Shown here piece after piece: positions 34,238 to 45,056 of a stretch of 64,000 bases of DNA (its first letter is position 1; the number at the start of each line of letters is the position of its first letter). The DNA lies in assembly GCA_963769905.1 (NCBI GenBank), contig CAVYNG010000002.1, positions 2,415,287 through 2,479,286 of the forward strand. The letters are read 5' to 3'. Origin of the DNA: Bog-756 sp963769905 (lineage in GTDB: Bacteria; Actinomycetota; Acidimicrobiia; Acidimicrobiales; RAAP-2). The position numbers and the translations under genes are program-made. The notes under the pieces are model-generated. The model was not told where the DNA came from and searched no databases. It saw nothing but the letters and a program-made list of their open reading frames with translations.

Positions 34238-35386
34238 ATGAATCAATCAGAACGCCTTGCCGAGATCATCGAGGAGTTTCAGAGCTCGATGTGGATGCCC
34301 GATCCGGGTGTCGTCTACGTCGTGCTAGCAGCGGTTACCGCGAGGTGGATGGGGAGCCCTCCAGTCTGGCTCCTAGTAGTTGGACCACCCTCCAGCGGGA
34401 AGACAGAGGTACTAGACGCTCTGTCTGAACTGCCCGACTTCCTCGCAAGATCCACCTTCACCGAGGCCGGCCTGCTATCCGGTTCCTCGACCCACGAGGG
34501 CAGCGCGGCCACCGGCGGGATCCTGCGACAACTCGGCGAACGCGGTTTGCTCGTCGCCTCCGACTTCGGGACCCTGCTGAACGAGCACAGCTCCACCCGC
34601 AGTCGGCTCTTCGGCTGTCTCCGCTAGGTTTACGACGGCAAGTTCTTCCGCCGCCTCGGGACCGATGGCGGACGGACCTTCGTGTGGACCGGTCATGCCG
34701 GGTTCATTGGCGCTTGCACTGGTGGTATCGACGCGGCCGGTCCATTGACCTCGGGACGCTCGGAGAGCGCTTCACCTACTACCGGATGCCTGAGACCACG
34801 CCGGAGGACGAGTTTGTGGCCTGCGTGGTTTCCGACGAACATGCGGGTCATCTTGGCGAGATTCGAGCAAAACGAGCGGCATTGGTTCGCGTGCTTCTTC
34901 GCCGACTTGGAGCTGCCAATGGAGTTCCCACCCCTGGACACCGAAGAACAGGCGCCTCGCGACACTTGCGGGACTCAGCGCTACATGCCGATCCTCGGTG
35001 CTCCCCAACGGCTACTCGGGGACATCGAGATGGTCCCGGATACCGGCGATCCACCGCCTTTACCGCCAGTTCCGACACCTCCAGCGGGGCTCACGGTGAT
35101 GGGCACTCCGGGGGCCGACAAATGGCGGCTCTTCGCAGGTGGCGCTCGAGGAATGATTCCGGCGGCACATGGCCCTCGGCTACCTCGTCACGAAGCCGGG
35201 TGACCATGCAACATCCACCATTGCCGCCCACCTTCGGCTCCCGAAACGCCTGTTCGCCGCCATCTCCAAGACCTAGATGCTCACGGTGCGGTCGACCTCG
35301 TCGGTCGCTTCCCCGAGCGCTGGACAGCGAGCTCTTGGCTCAAGGGCCAATGGTGGGCGGTCACATCTAACATTTTCCCTGGATAG
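34238..35386 (+). pseudogene. P-loop ATPase gene, copy 2: full length but with nonsense codon and frameshifts
   Basis: The ATG at 34238 follows AAAGGAGAAGAAGCA. The N-terminal domain has Walker A GPPSSGKTEVL at about residue 50 and a Walker B-like LLVASDFGTLL. It then stops at TAG (34625-34627) where copy 1 has GAG, a single-base change. The protein continues with VYDGKFFRRLGTDGGRTFVW, shifts near 34735, runs through LGERFTYYRMPETTPEDEFV and ends ERWTASSWLKGQWWAVTSNI to TAG 35386. The rebuilt protein is about 380 aa: an ASCE-type ATPase with a C-terminal winged helix, resembling helicase or DNA-packaging-like ATPases of mobile elements. Precise function not recognised. Confidence 0.6.
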
Positions 35387-35402
35387 AGAACTAATCTCGG
35401 GC

Positions 35403-38400
35403 ATGGCTGCGGCACAAACAGGGGGCGATCTGTTCATCGTCGACAACAGCGTGTCCGGTTTGAGCGGGCTTCGCTACCTCAAAGAGTGGTGCGGAATTGC
35501 CCAGGGTTTCGAGATGCGAACTGGGTTCTTCGAGATGGTGCGCTTCTGGGGCTCGACGGCGAGTGGCAGAAACTCGACAAGATTCGGATCTGATGGGAGC
35601 CGAGGTCACTGCTCCCACTAAGCAAGCCCTGCTCCAGGCAGTACGACTGCGAGCTGAAGAGAAACTGACGAAAGCATCGAGGGCGAAAAGACCGACAACC
35701 CCTTTCTGCAAGGAGTGGAGCCATCGTTCAGGCGATGAGCGACGGACGGATTGATTGCCGGGTGTATGACCGAGCGAAGTTCCACGCGAAGGCTTACATC
35801 ACCCACGCCCGCCTGAAGTAGTAGGGGCTCAAGGCTTGGTCGGCTCCAGCAATTTCACCAGGCCAGGTCTGACTCAGAACGTTGAACTCAATATCCAGGT
35901 ACAGAGCGGAAGAGAGGTCGCGGAGTTCAAGAGTGGTTCGAGCAGCACTGGCAGCAGGCTCACGAGGTAAGTTAGGACCTTCTGCAGCTGATAGTTCGCC
36001 AGACGAAGGAATCCTCTCCTTTTGAAGTCTTTGCAACAGCGCTTGATGAGCTGTTTCGAGGCCAAGAACTCACTGCTGGGGAATGGGACGAAACTCAATC
36101 TCGAATGTTTCCCGTCTCGACCGCTACCAGCAAGAGGCGTATTGGTCCCTCGTCAAGATTGCCCGTCAGTACAGCGGCGCGTTCCTGTGTGACGGAGTCG
36201 GTCTCGGCAAAACGTTTGTCGGGCTTATGCTGATCGAGCGCCTCGTTGTGCACGAGAACAAACGTGTCGTGCTCTTTGCACCAAAGGCGGCCAGGGAGGG
36301 TGTATGGGAGCCGCACATCAGAGAGTGGCTACCGCATGTTGGCGGGCGGGCGACTCGGACTTTAGCAACCTGGCCGTCTTCAACCACACGGACCTCAATC
36401 GTAAGACGTACTATCCAGCGATTCTCCTCGGATCACCGAGCTTGCGGATGTAGTCATCATCGACGAGGCTCACCATTTCCGTAATCCTGGCCGCTTCGGC
36501 AGCCCGGACACGTCGCTTGAACGCCGCTCACGGTATCGCCGGCTTTACGATCTGCTGGACGATGCCACTCGACCAAAGGCGCTTTTCCTTCTTACCGCGA
36601 CGCCCATCAACAACCGTCTTGCAGACTTCGTCACATGGCCGAGTTGTTCACGTGTCGAGAGGAAGCCTATTTTTCCCGCACCCTGGGGTAAGCAGTCTCA
36701 CCAGTCACTTCAACGTGATGGAGAAACAGCTTCAAGAGACGCTGCGGCGACATGTCCCGCGGTACTCCAGGAGGGTCTATGGGAGGAAGCTCACGACGTT
36801 CTGGCCGGAGACGTGATCTTTCGCAACGTCGTAGTGCAGCGAAGTCGGGCCTACGCACGAGCTAGCCAGATTCAGGAAACTGGAAGGCAACCATTTTCCC
36901 AGACAGACGACCCCCACAAGTGGCTAGCTACTCTGTAAAGAAATCATACGGGAAGGTGCTCGAACTGTTCGAAAAGGCCTTTGCCAAGCAAAAACCCCTC
37001 TTCTCACTTCCGATCTACTATCCGTTGTATTACTACATTGGCGAAGACGAGACCATCGACCCGATCGAAGAAAATCGCCAACGCCAAGTCGTCGGGCTCA
37101 TCCGAACTAATTTTCTGAAGCGTTTTGAAAGCTCTGTCTATGCCTTCGAGCGGTCTCTCGATACGCTGCTTCGCAAACTACTCGGTTCGTGTCGGTTCAC
37201 AGCGAGTCAGAGTCGGAGAAGAACCGTCTGGATCGGTGGACCCGTCAACACGCTAAGGTTATTGGCTATCACCCCGATCACCAGTTCTCACTGTGGGATG
37301 AGCAAGACGCACTGGCGACGAAGATATTGAAGACGACATTATCCGCCCGAATTTCTCCAAGATGTGAAGGAGCTGTCGCGCGAGGAGTACAACGTAAGCG
37401 AAATGCTCCAGGAGACCTTCCTCGATCTGGATCAAATCGCGGAGTTCCTTGAACTAACTTCACAGTTTCAACCGGCACAGGATGACAAACTTCAAAAACT
37501 CATTCGGCTTCTCGATGGCAGAGACCTTGCACAACGAAAGGTTCTCATCTTCACTGAATTCGCTGACACAGCGCGGTACCTGAGAGGCATCTGTCAGCTG
37601 CGGGAATATCCGATATCACCCAAATTGACAGCACCTCCCATACGAACCGTGCCGAGGTGATCACACGATTCTCTCCCTATTACAACGGGGCAACATCGCT
37701 GATGCTGGACTCATCAGGCCAAAAGGAAATTCGTGTCCTGATTTCTACCGACGTTCTGTCAGAGGGTCTCAATCTTCAGGACGCGACAAGGCTGATTAAC
37801 TACGACATTCACTGGAACCCGGTCCGTCTGATGCAGAGAATCGGTCGGGTCGACCGCCGCCTTAACCCGTCAGTCGAGGAGATGATCAAGAAGGACCACC
37901 CGACGCTGGCTGGCGATCGAGGGAAGGTCACATTCTGGAACTTCTTGCCTCCGGATGATTTAAACGCCCTTCTCAGTTTGTACAAGCGCGTTACGGAGAA
38001 GACACTGCGTATTTCCAGAACCTTCGGTATCGAAGGAAAGCAGTTACTCACGGCTGAAGATGACTACGACGCCCTGAGAGAATTCAACGCCGCATATGAG
38101 GGTACGAAGAGCAGTCTCGAGGAGATGCGGTTGGAGTATCAGAGCCTCCTTAAGGATTTCCCAGATCTCGCGGACCGTCTTCATGCTCTGCCGGGTTCCG
38201 TCTTCAGCGGTCGGCGGAGGCTCAGCAAGGGCTTGACTGGCGTGTTCTTTTGTTATGCCTTGCCAGCCCTTGACGTAGAACTTGGAAAGTTCACCCTGGA
38301 GGCGGGAGTGACCAACTGGTATCTCTACCACGCTCCCACTGGGGAGATCATCGAGAGCCCGGGAGAGATCGTCGAGAGCATCAGATCGAAGCCCAACACA

Positions 38401-38553
38401 CCACGGAAGTGTTCGGGAGATGATGCGACCTTGAAGGAGATAAGGTCCAAGGTCCTCAAGCACGTCAAAAATACCTACTTGAAGCGCCTTGATGTGCCGC
38501 TAGATGCACCCTCACCCGCTCTCAAGTGTTGGATGGAACTGGTGGATAGCTAG
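35403..38553 (+). CDS. Phospholipase-D-like nuclease fused to SNF2-type helicase (frameshifted); candidate defence gene
   Basis: About 1050 aa when followed across frames. The N-terminal PLD-like nuclease domain starts GDLFIVDNSVSGLSGLRYLK and contains KFHAKAYITHA (HxK motif, about 35776) and LVGSSNFTRPG (GSxN motif). The helicase core has CDGVGLGKTFVGLMLIERL (Walker A, about 36190), VVIIDEAHHFRNPG (DEAH, about 36460), LFLLTATPINNRLADF (motif III), FTEFADTARYLRG (motif IV) and STDVLSEGLNLQDA with WNPVRLMQRIGRVDRRLNP (motifs V-VI). A roughly 220-aa C-terminal domain follows. About eight single-base frame changes occur. An N6-adenine methyltransferase gene begins 3 nt after the stop, implying one operon and a restriction or phage-defence role. 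Confidence 0.8.
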
Positions 38554-38556
38554 GGC

Positions 38557-41500
38557 ATGACCACGGACCACCGCGCGAACTGAGGAATGTTCGGACGTTT
38601 CCGTCACTTGTCCGGTATCTCCGAGAAGAGATGGATTGGCCGCTCACGTCGGCGGACTTCGAAGAATTAACGTTCGATTACACGCCCGAAGAGCTTGGGA
38701 TCGACGGGAGAAGCGCAGCAAAGATTCAGGAGATAAAGCGGCTACGTCCCCTTTCGGCGAGACAGCCTTGGGGAATCTTTTTCGTTAAGTTCGAACCCAA
38801 AAAGTTGCCGGTCGTCGTGCTTCGGAGAATTTTGAGCCAAGTAGCCCTAAAGAAGCAGGCCATCTATAACAAGGCTGATCGATCCGCCTGGCACACTGAT
38901 GATCTGCTATTCATCTCGAACTACGGCGAGGGCGATGAGCGTCAAATTACTTTTGCTCACTTTTCGTCGGGCGAAGGTACCGAACTACCGACTCTAAAGG
39001 TGCTGGGATGGGACAGCCAAGACACCCCTCTGCACCTCGCCGACGTTGCCGAGAAACTAACTCACGATCTGGCATGGCCGGCTGACGACTCAGATGAAAA
39101 TGCTTGGCGCGAGCAATGGAGCTCCGCCTTTGTGTTGCGCAACCGCGAGGTCATTACCACCTCCCGAGATCTCTCGATTCGCCTTGCCGAACTAGCCCGC
39201 ACCATCCGTGCCCGCATTGCCGCAGCACTAGCGATCGAGACGCAATCTGGCCCACTTACAAGGCTCATGTCGGCGTTCAAGGCGGCCCTGGTCCATGATC
39301 TCGACACTGACGGTTTTGCCGACATGTACGCACAGACCATCGCGTATGGCTTGCTTTCTGCTCGGGTTGCTGATCCGAAGGGGATCAGTGGGGACAATCG
39401 ATTACCCGTCCTACCCGTCACGAATCCTTTTCTGAAGGAGTTGATGGAAACATTCCTCCATGTGGGTCAGCGCCGAAGCAAGGGCGACGGGCCTGACATC
39501 GATTTTGATGAGCTAGGCGTGAGTGAAGTCGCAGACCTGCTTGACGACGCCAACATGGAATCCGTCCTTCTGGATTTCGGCGACAAGAATCCACAAGAGG
39601 ACCCTGTCATCCACTTCTACGAGCTCTTCTTGAAGGAGTACGACGAGAAGAAGCGGATGCAGCGAGGTGTCTTCTACACGCCGCGCCCAGTTGTGGCGTA
39701 CATCGTCCGCTCCGTACATGAACGGCTCAAGACCCAGTTCGGATTGGAGGAAGGTCTCGCTGACACCACGACATGGGCCGAAATGGCGGCGCGTCACCGG
39801 AACCTGAGGACTCCTCACGACGTCGACCCCACGTCGCCCTTCATCCAGATTCTCGATCCAGCGGTCGGCACAGGCACGTTTCTCGTCGAAGTTATCGACG
39901 TCATTCATCAACAGGTGGTCGAGGCATCGCGAGCGGCGGGAAATGACGCGGGACAGACTGCGACTGTCTGGAACGAGTATGTCTCAACGCATCTCTTGCC
40001 TCGTCTACACGGTTACGAAATCATGATGGCGCCTTATGCGATCGCTCATGTGAAGATCGGATTGAAACTTCATGAAACCGGCTATCGATTCGATAGCGAC
40101 GAGCGCGTACGCGTCTTCCTCACGAATGCTCTTGAACCACCACAAGATTTCGAAGGGCAATTTGCACTCACAACGCCCGCCATCGCTCACGAATCTGAGG
40201 CCGTGAACAGGATCAAGAAAGACCGGCGGTTCACTGTCATCATCGGCAACCCCCCATATGCTAACTACGGTCGGCTGAACAAGATCCAGTACATCCTGGC
40301 GTTGCTGGATGATTACAAGCGGGGGCTTGGCGAAAAGAAACTCAACCTGGACGATGATTTCGTAAAGTTCTTTCGGCTGGCTGAGCACTCAATCCAAGAG
40401 GCCTCCTCTGGAGTGCTCGGGATGATTACCAACAACACGTTTCTCGACGGTCCCACTCGCCGAGTGATGAGGGAACATCTCCTCACCACTTTCGATGAAC
40501 TGTACGTGGTTGATCTGCATGGCAACAGTGTCGAGCGGGAGGTCTGTCCTGACGGATCTCCAGATGTGAATGTGTTTGACATCCAACAGGGGGTTGCTGT
40601 CAGTCTCTTCCTGAAGTGCCCCGAGCCTGAGGATCACGGTCTTGGAGGTCTGTGGTTGTGGAATCTGCAGGGATCCCGACAAGCCAAGTACGACTGGCTC
40701 ACCGGAAACACCTCTGGTACGACGGACTGGCAGGCAGTGCCGATTTCACCGCCCCTTTTCCTATTTCAGGAGACCGATGCGGAGCTGGTTAGTGAGTATG
40801 AGCGATTCGTCGGGATCCAAAACATCTTTGGAACTTCCGGAAGCGGAGTTAAGACTGATCGAGACGATCTCTGCTTTGATCTAGATAGGCGGAAGTTGGC
40901 CCGCCGAATGAAGGAGGCATTTGCGGGGAACTGGAGTCCAGAGTTTGTGCGGGACTACAGGATTACGGACTCTTCGAGCTACCCGCTGACCGGCCGGCTC
41001 CACGAGATGTCGTTCGATAGCGAATGCATTCGGCAATGTCTATACCGACTGTTCGATGCTAGGTGGTTGTACTACCAACAAGGGTTCACGAGTCGACCGC
41101 GTGGAAGGTAATGCAACACATGATCCGACCGAACCTCGGGTTGGTAGTGAAGCGACAAGCGAGGGACGGAGATTACAACTGGTTTTTCGCTTCCAACGGA
41201 CTGATCGTTGATGGCTTGTTTTCCATCGACAATAAGGGCAGGGAACAGATATTTCCCTTGTATTTGTACGAAGCGGGGTTGCTCGAAGAGCGTCGACCGA
41301 ACATCTCGAACGAGTTTGCTAGTTCGCTGGCGGAACGTCTGGGGGTGAAATTGAATGACGGCTTGCCTGATGGAGTCACGCCCGAAGACATATTCCACTT
41401 CGTCTATGCAATCGTGCACAGCGCCGAGTACCGGGAACGCTACTCGTCACCCCTTCACTCAGATTTCCCCCGGATTCCCCTGCCGGGGGGAGCCGAAGTG

Positions 41501-41920
41501 TTTCGCTCGCTGAGCTGCTTAGGGGAGCGGCTTATCGCCTTTCACCTGATGCAGTCTGCAGACCTCGACGAAGTTTCGGCAACCTACGTGGGACCGGAGG
41601 ACCCGATGGTGCGTCGGGTTGCTTGGATGGGGGACAGCATCTGGCTTGATGCCGCCCCGTCAAGGGCTGGAACGATGGGATTCCCCAAGGTACCGGAAGC
41701 TGTCTGGAACTTTGAGATTGGTGGCCACCAGGTATGCGAGAAGTGGTTGAAAGACCGTGGCGGCCGGCAACTCTCACGCGACGATCTCCGTCATTACGAG
41801 AAGATACTGTCAGTGGTTCAAGAGACGATCCGCCTGATGGCTGAAATTGGCAAGGTAATCGAAGTACACGGCGGGTGGCCGGGGGCGTTTGAGCCGGTCT
41901 CGGAGTTTGCATCGAGTTAA
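38557..41920 (+). CDS. N6-adenine DNA methyltransferase with C-terminal specificity region, type ISP/Eco57I-like (two frameshifts)
   Basis: About 1120 aa. The ATG at 38557 is 3 nt after the helicase stop; a one-base shift near 38575 joins LRNVRTFPSLVRYLREEMDW to the long frame. Residues about 20-330 form an N-terminal accessory domain. GVFYTPRPVVAYIVRSVH precedes motif I ILDPAVGTGTFLVEVIDVI (SAM binding), and IIGNPPYANYG is motif IV (catalytic NPPY of gamma-type adenine methylases). A second shift near 41095 joins the C-terminal portion (KVMQHMIRPNLGLVVKRQ to EVHGGWPGAF), which resembles the target-recognition part of type ISP enzymes such as LlaBIII. Unlike those single-chain enzymes, nuclease and translocase are on the adjacent gene. 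Confidence 0.82.
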
Positions 41921-42014
41921 ACGTTCCGCCGCTCGTTAAGCGAGCGGCCAGAGAAGATATAGCGATCGGCGACTTCAGTGTTGTCGGTGGACTGAAGCTC
42001 GGGCTGGTGAGGCC

Positions 42015-42780
42015 ATGCAAGCCTTCGAGATCCACGTCGGCGAAGAATACGGATATCGGGACACTCCGAAACGTGCTGACCCGCTGCAGCGAGTCAGGGT
42101 GCTTGATCATGTCCGGTCCAAGTGGAAAGTCGAATGGATTGACCCCAATCCGGGGCTCCAGGAGTACGTGAAGTCAGTCCAGCTCATTGTGCCGTGGAGC
42201 GAGCATCGAGACTTCCTTCGAGAGGAAGCGGGCTGGACGCGGCTCGGCGACGTGTGCGATCGCACCTGGCCCGGTCACGATCACCCGGTTACCGAAGCCG
42301 TTCAGTTGGTTCTCGATTCGACGGGCGAGCAAGCATGGGTCGAAAACATGGGGGCCTTCTCGGCTACGCCGGATGGGGCTGACCGAATCGCGACCCGAGC
42401 ACGAATTTGAGTTGTCGAAGTCCCTGCCGGCGTTCGTCGACCGACGAGGTACGGCCCACTTCCCATTCGAGACGGGATTGGGTCTCGCGCGCCTTCGCGG
42501 CTGCAGAACCTCGGACGGTCCTGTTGGAGGTCGAAACCAACCAGCGCAAGTACGAGCTAGAAGCGAAGGAATTCGGGAACAATACCTCGTTCCACTCCTG
42601 AATCGATGGAGAGCGGGTTGGGCGCTGTGCCGGCAGTGGGCAGGCTTCGATGAAGCCCTGGCCGAACGTGATGCCGAGATCGAACGACTGACCCGCATCA
42701 TCGAGGACCTGCGGTACGAGTTGAGGAGAGCCGGAGAGGACCAGCTGGCGGCCAGGCTCGACCGGAAGCTCGGGAGATAG
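42015..42780 (+). CDS. Unrecognised third gene of the helicase-methylase operon (frameshifted)
   Basis: Starts 95 bp after the methyltransferase on the same strand: MQAFEIHVGEEYGYRDTPKR, then VRVLDHVRSKWKVEWIDPNP and KSVQLIVPWSEHRDFLREEA. After shifts near 42365 and 42570 it continues through LLEVETNQRKYELEAKEFG and NRWRAGWALCRQWAGFDEAL. It ends in a charged helix (AERDAEIERLTRIIEDLRYE) likely to form a coiled coil, with stop at 42780. The rebuilt protein is about 250 aa. No enzymatic motif is visible; the SH3-like start and coiled-coil end suggest a DNA- or protein-binding accessory. It ends 25 bp from the tRNA 3' end. Confidence 0.55.
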
Positions 42781-42804
42781 CTCGATCGTCCACGAAGAAA
42801 TTTG

Positions 42805-42878
42805 CGCGCTCGGAGGGATTCGAACCCCCAACCTTCTGATCCGTAGTCAGATGCTCTAGTCCGTTGAGCTACGAGCGC
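42805..42878 (-). tRNA. tRNA-Arg (anticodon ACG)
   Basis: The minus strand folds as a full cloverleaf: acceptor GCGCTCG pairing with CGAGCGC, D-arm GCTC/GAGC, anticodon stem TCTGA/TCAGA around loop CTACGGA (anticodon ACG, decoding CGN arginine codons after A34 deamination), and T-loop TTCGAAT. No encoded CCA. Its 3' end faces the accessory island, the usual side for tRNA-targeted integration. Confidence 0.96.
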
Positions 42879-42983
42879 AATACGAGGGCCTGTCGCTGGC
42901 ATGCAGCACCAGGCTCGTCGGGCTTACATGATTCTACTCTCGATGCTCGAAGCCGCCTCTTCGCCAAGGAATGCCGACGACCA

Positions 42984-43220
42984 TCATCCCTTCCGCCTTG
43001 CCTTCGCAGACTTCGAAGCGAGAGCAAGGAAGTATGCCTTCTTAGCGTGCTCGGCCCTCTTCGCCCGCTCCTCGGGCGACAACCGTCCTTCCGGATCCAC
43101 CTCAGCCTCGAATCTGGCAAGGAAGGCTTGCCGAGCCGGCTCAGTGTTGGTTCTCCCCGATGCGTGGAGACGATGGGCGGCGATCCGCGCCTGCAGAGAG
43201 CGCTCTTCGGGATTAGCCAT
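42984..43220 (-). CDS. Small conserved actinobacterial protein
   Basis: 78 aa, MANPEERSLQARIAAHRLHA, then ARQAFLARFEAEVDPEGRLS and a helical Lys-rich end. This compact charged-helix layout (SLQARIAAH...FEREVDP-G-L-PEERA-RAEHA-KAYF) occurs widely in actinobacterial genomes as an uncharacterised protein. No signal, membrane segment or known domain. It is convergent with nothing nearby and shares the strand of the DUF4268 gene upstream. Confidence 0.72.
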   Translation of the reverse strand: MANPEERSLQARIAAHRLHASGRTNTEPARQAFLARFEAEVDPEGRLSPEERAKRAEHAKKAYFLALASKSAKARRKG

Positions 43221-43348
43221 GTCGGCCGACTCTAGGCGCTACTCCTCGCACCGTGCTCCGGTTTCCGCCCCCAGAGCAGGTGTGCCAGCAGCTCCAAATG
43301 TGGCGGACACACGGTGGTGGGGGGCGTCAGCAGTCCATTGAGATCGAG

Positions 43349-44347
43349 CTACTCCGACTGCTGTGCAGAGTCGCTTACGGCCTTGGTTATTTCGATCCGG
43401 TATCGACGGATGAGCTCTGCCATCTTCCCGGCGACGGCCGCAATCTCGTTCATCTGCACCTGGTCAGGCGCTGTCGCGTAGCCGATTCCATCAACGATCA
43501 CCTCAAGAATTGCTGTCGCATCGTTCACACGCCAGTCAAGGACGTAGCCGTGAAGTTCCTTTTCTACTTCATCTCGGTGCGCCTCAAGTACTCTCATCCC
43601 AGCATGATTAACCGCCGGCGCATTCTCTTTGGAGAACCAGATCTGCACATATGTGGAGTCCTTCCGAGGACCGTACGTGACGGAGACACCTCTGATGCCG
43701 ACAGCACCGCTCTTCCAGGGATTCCTAGAGGGATTGACGCGCATGAACGAACCGGTTGACTTTCGGAGTAGCGGCAGAAGCCTTTCGTGAAACGTGTAGA
43801 CCAAGCTGTCCCGCTCTGAGAACTGCTCCTGACTCACAAGGTCAACCGCTGCTTTCCACTCGTCAGGAGCAGCGATCACCTCAAACTTTGGATGTACGAC
43901 CTCGGAGCCCGGCAATGTCTCAACCGCAATCCTGACAAGGATGACGCGGATCCCATGTTCCTCATACGCAAGACCAGCGGCATTGAGATATTGAGCAACG
44001 GCGACAAACTCGGGGCGATGAGATTCGGCTACGACAATCACCGTGTTGGTTTCGAGACCGACTGCGTATGCCAATGCTCGAGTTAGGTGGTCATGATCGG
44101 ACTCCAAAAACTGGTTCTCGATGGCGACTCGCTCCCCACTTTCGAGCTCCACGAGAATGTCAAGGCTCCGAAGCAGGCCCGGAATCTTCACTTCGGTCCG
44201 GATCGTGGGTTCGCTCCCCATCTCGATCCCACATTCATCGAGGAGGTGCTTGAGTGGCTCTTCGCATGCCAACCAGGGGGTGAAATCTCGATCCTCGCGT
44301 TTCCAGACCGAACGAATCTCAACTTCTTCTAGGAATCGAACATCCAT
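43349..44347 (-). CDS. DUF4268 protein with PD-(D/E)xK-like N-terminal domain
   Basis: 332 aa. The N-terminal half fits the nuclease-like fold often preceding DUF4268: WKREDRDFTPWLACEEPLKH, TEVKIPGLLRSLDILVELES, then GERVAIENQFLESDHDHLTR and AYAVGLETNTVIVVAESHRP. The catalytic Asp and Glu positions are present (LDIL, IENQF), but Gln stands where Lys is canonical, as in many members. The C-terminal half (TYVQIWFSKENAPAV, AVAGKMAELIRRYRIEITKA) is DUF4268. Such genes recur near restriction and defence loci; biochemical function is unproven. The frame is intact, unlike the neighbouring island genes. Confidence 0.8.
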   Translation of the reverse strand: MDVRFLEEVEIRSVWKREDRDFTPWLACEEPLKHLLDECGIEMGSEPTIRTEVKIPGLLRSLDILVELESGERVAIENQFLESDHDHLTRALAYAVGLETNTVIVVAESHRPEFVAVAQYLNAAGLAYEEHGIRVILVRIAVETLPGSEVVHPKFEVIAAPDEWKAAVDLVSQEQFSERDSLVYTFHERLLPLLRKSTGSFMRVNPSRNPWKSGAVGIRGVSVTYGPRKDSTYVQIWFSKENAPAVNHAGMRVLEAHRDEVEKELHGYVLDWRVNDATAILEVIVDGIGYATAPDQVQMNEIAAVAGKMAELIRRYRIEITKAVSDSAQQSE

Positions 44348-44763
44348 GTGATCTCAGTCCTGGGCAGGTGTAACCGGCTCGTTCTCGGGCGAGAGGAGAG
44401 CTTCAGGGTACGTTGATATTGCGCACCACGGATGGTATCGGCGCCTCATCCGGTGGTCTTGAGGCTTCCCAGACGCGCACTGCCGAAGGCACGCGCGCAC
44501 CTCTATCGAGCACACACACGTCGGGTCTGTCCGCGTTGCACGTTCCTGCCACACCAGGCCACCGTGTACCTGGCCCTTGTCACGCCGCGTAGGGATAGGG
44601 GACAGCAGGCTCCGGCTAAGCCCCCCGCCCCTCCGCGCCCCGTTCCCGGCGTCTCGGGTGGCGCCGCCCGTGCCCGTTGCGCTCCGGTCCCCGTGCCTGG
44701 TGCGGCGCCTTTGTCGTCGCCGGGGGGCCTGTCTCCCTCTCTCCCCTCGCGACATCACAAGTG
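44348..44763. other. Gene-free stretch before the second tRNA-Arg
   Basis: About 415 bp of pyrimidine-biased sequence with no frame showing family resemblance or coding composition. It contains short C-rich runs but no clear promoter or terminator. Confidence 0.5.
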
Positions 44764-44836
44764 CGCCCGCGGCAGGAATCGAACCTGCGACACCTCATTT
44801 AGGAAACGAGTGCTCTATCCCCTGAGCTACGCGGGC
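44764..44836 (-). tRNA. tRNA-Arg (anticodon CCT)
   Basis: Minus-strand cloverleaf: acceptor GCCCGCG/CGCGGGC, D-arm GCTC/GAGC, anticodon stem CTCGT/ATGAG with loop TTCCTAA (anticodon CCT, decoding AGG), T-arm GCAGG/CCTGC with loop TTCGATT. No encoded CCA. It marks the shift to a more GC-rich stretch. Confidence 0.96.
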
Positions 44837-45056
44837 ATTGCTCGAACGAGGGACGGGGACGCGCCTCCTCGGTCACGCCGAATTTCACTCTAGGCGGATC
44901 GGACATCCCACTTCTGTCCGAGACCGGAGCAGTGGACGATGACGATGAGAGGCCCGGAGCCGACGCCGGTGACCGAGGTCAGCCGAGTTCGGAACGGGCG
45001 CCTTCGATTGGTACGTACCCTTGAGGACCAACCACCTCGACGAGGGAGCATGCGTC

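Noticed and set aside
35403..42780. Assignment of the helicase-methylase genes to DISARM or BREX
   Set aside because: No drmA/drmB/drmC, brxC or pglZ genes are present, and the PLD domain is fused to the helicase; the known system names are not supported.
42805..44836. Second copy of the tRNA 3' end as attR
   Set aside because: The second tRNA is a different isoacceptor with its own full cloverleaf; its 3' end does not duplicate the first.
44354..44893. Genes on both strands before tRNA-Arg(CCT)
   Set aside because: Long open frames here reflect C-rich composition, run through the tRNA and show no domain.
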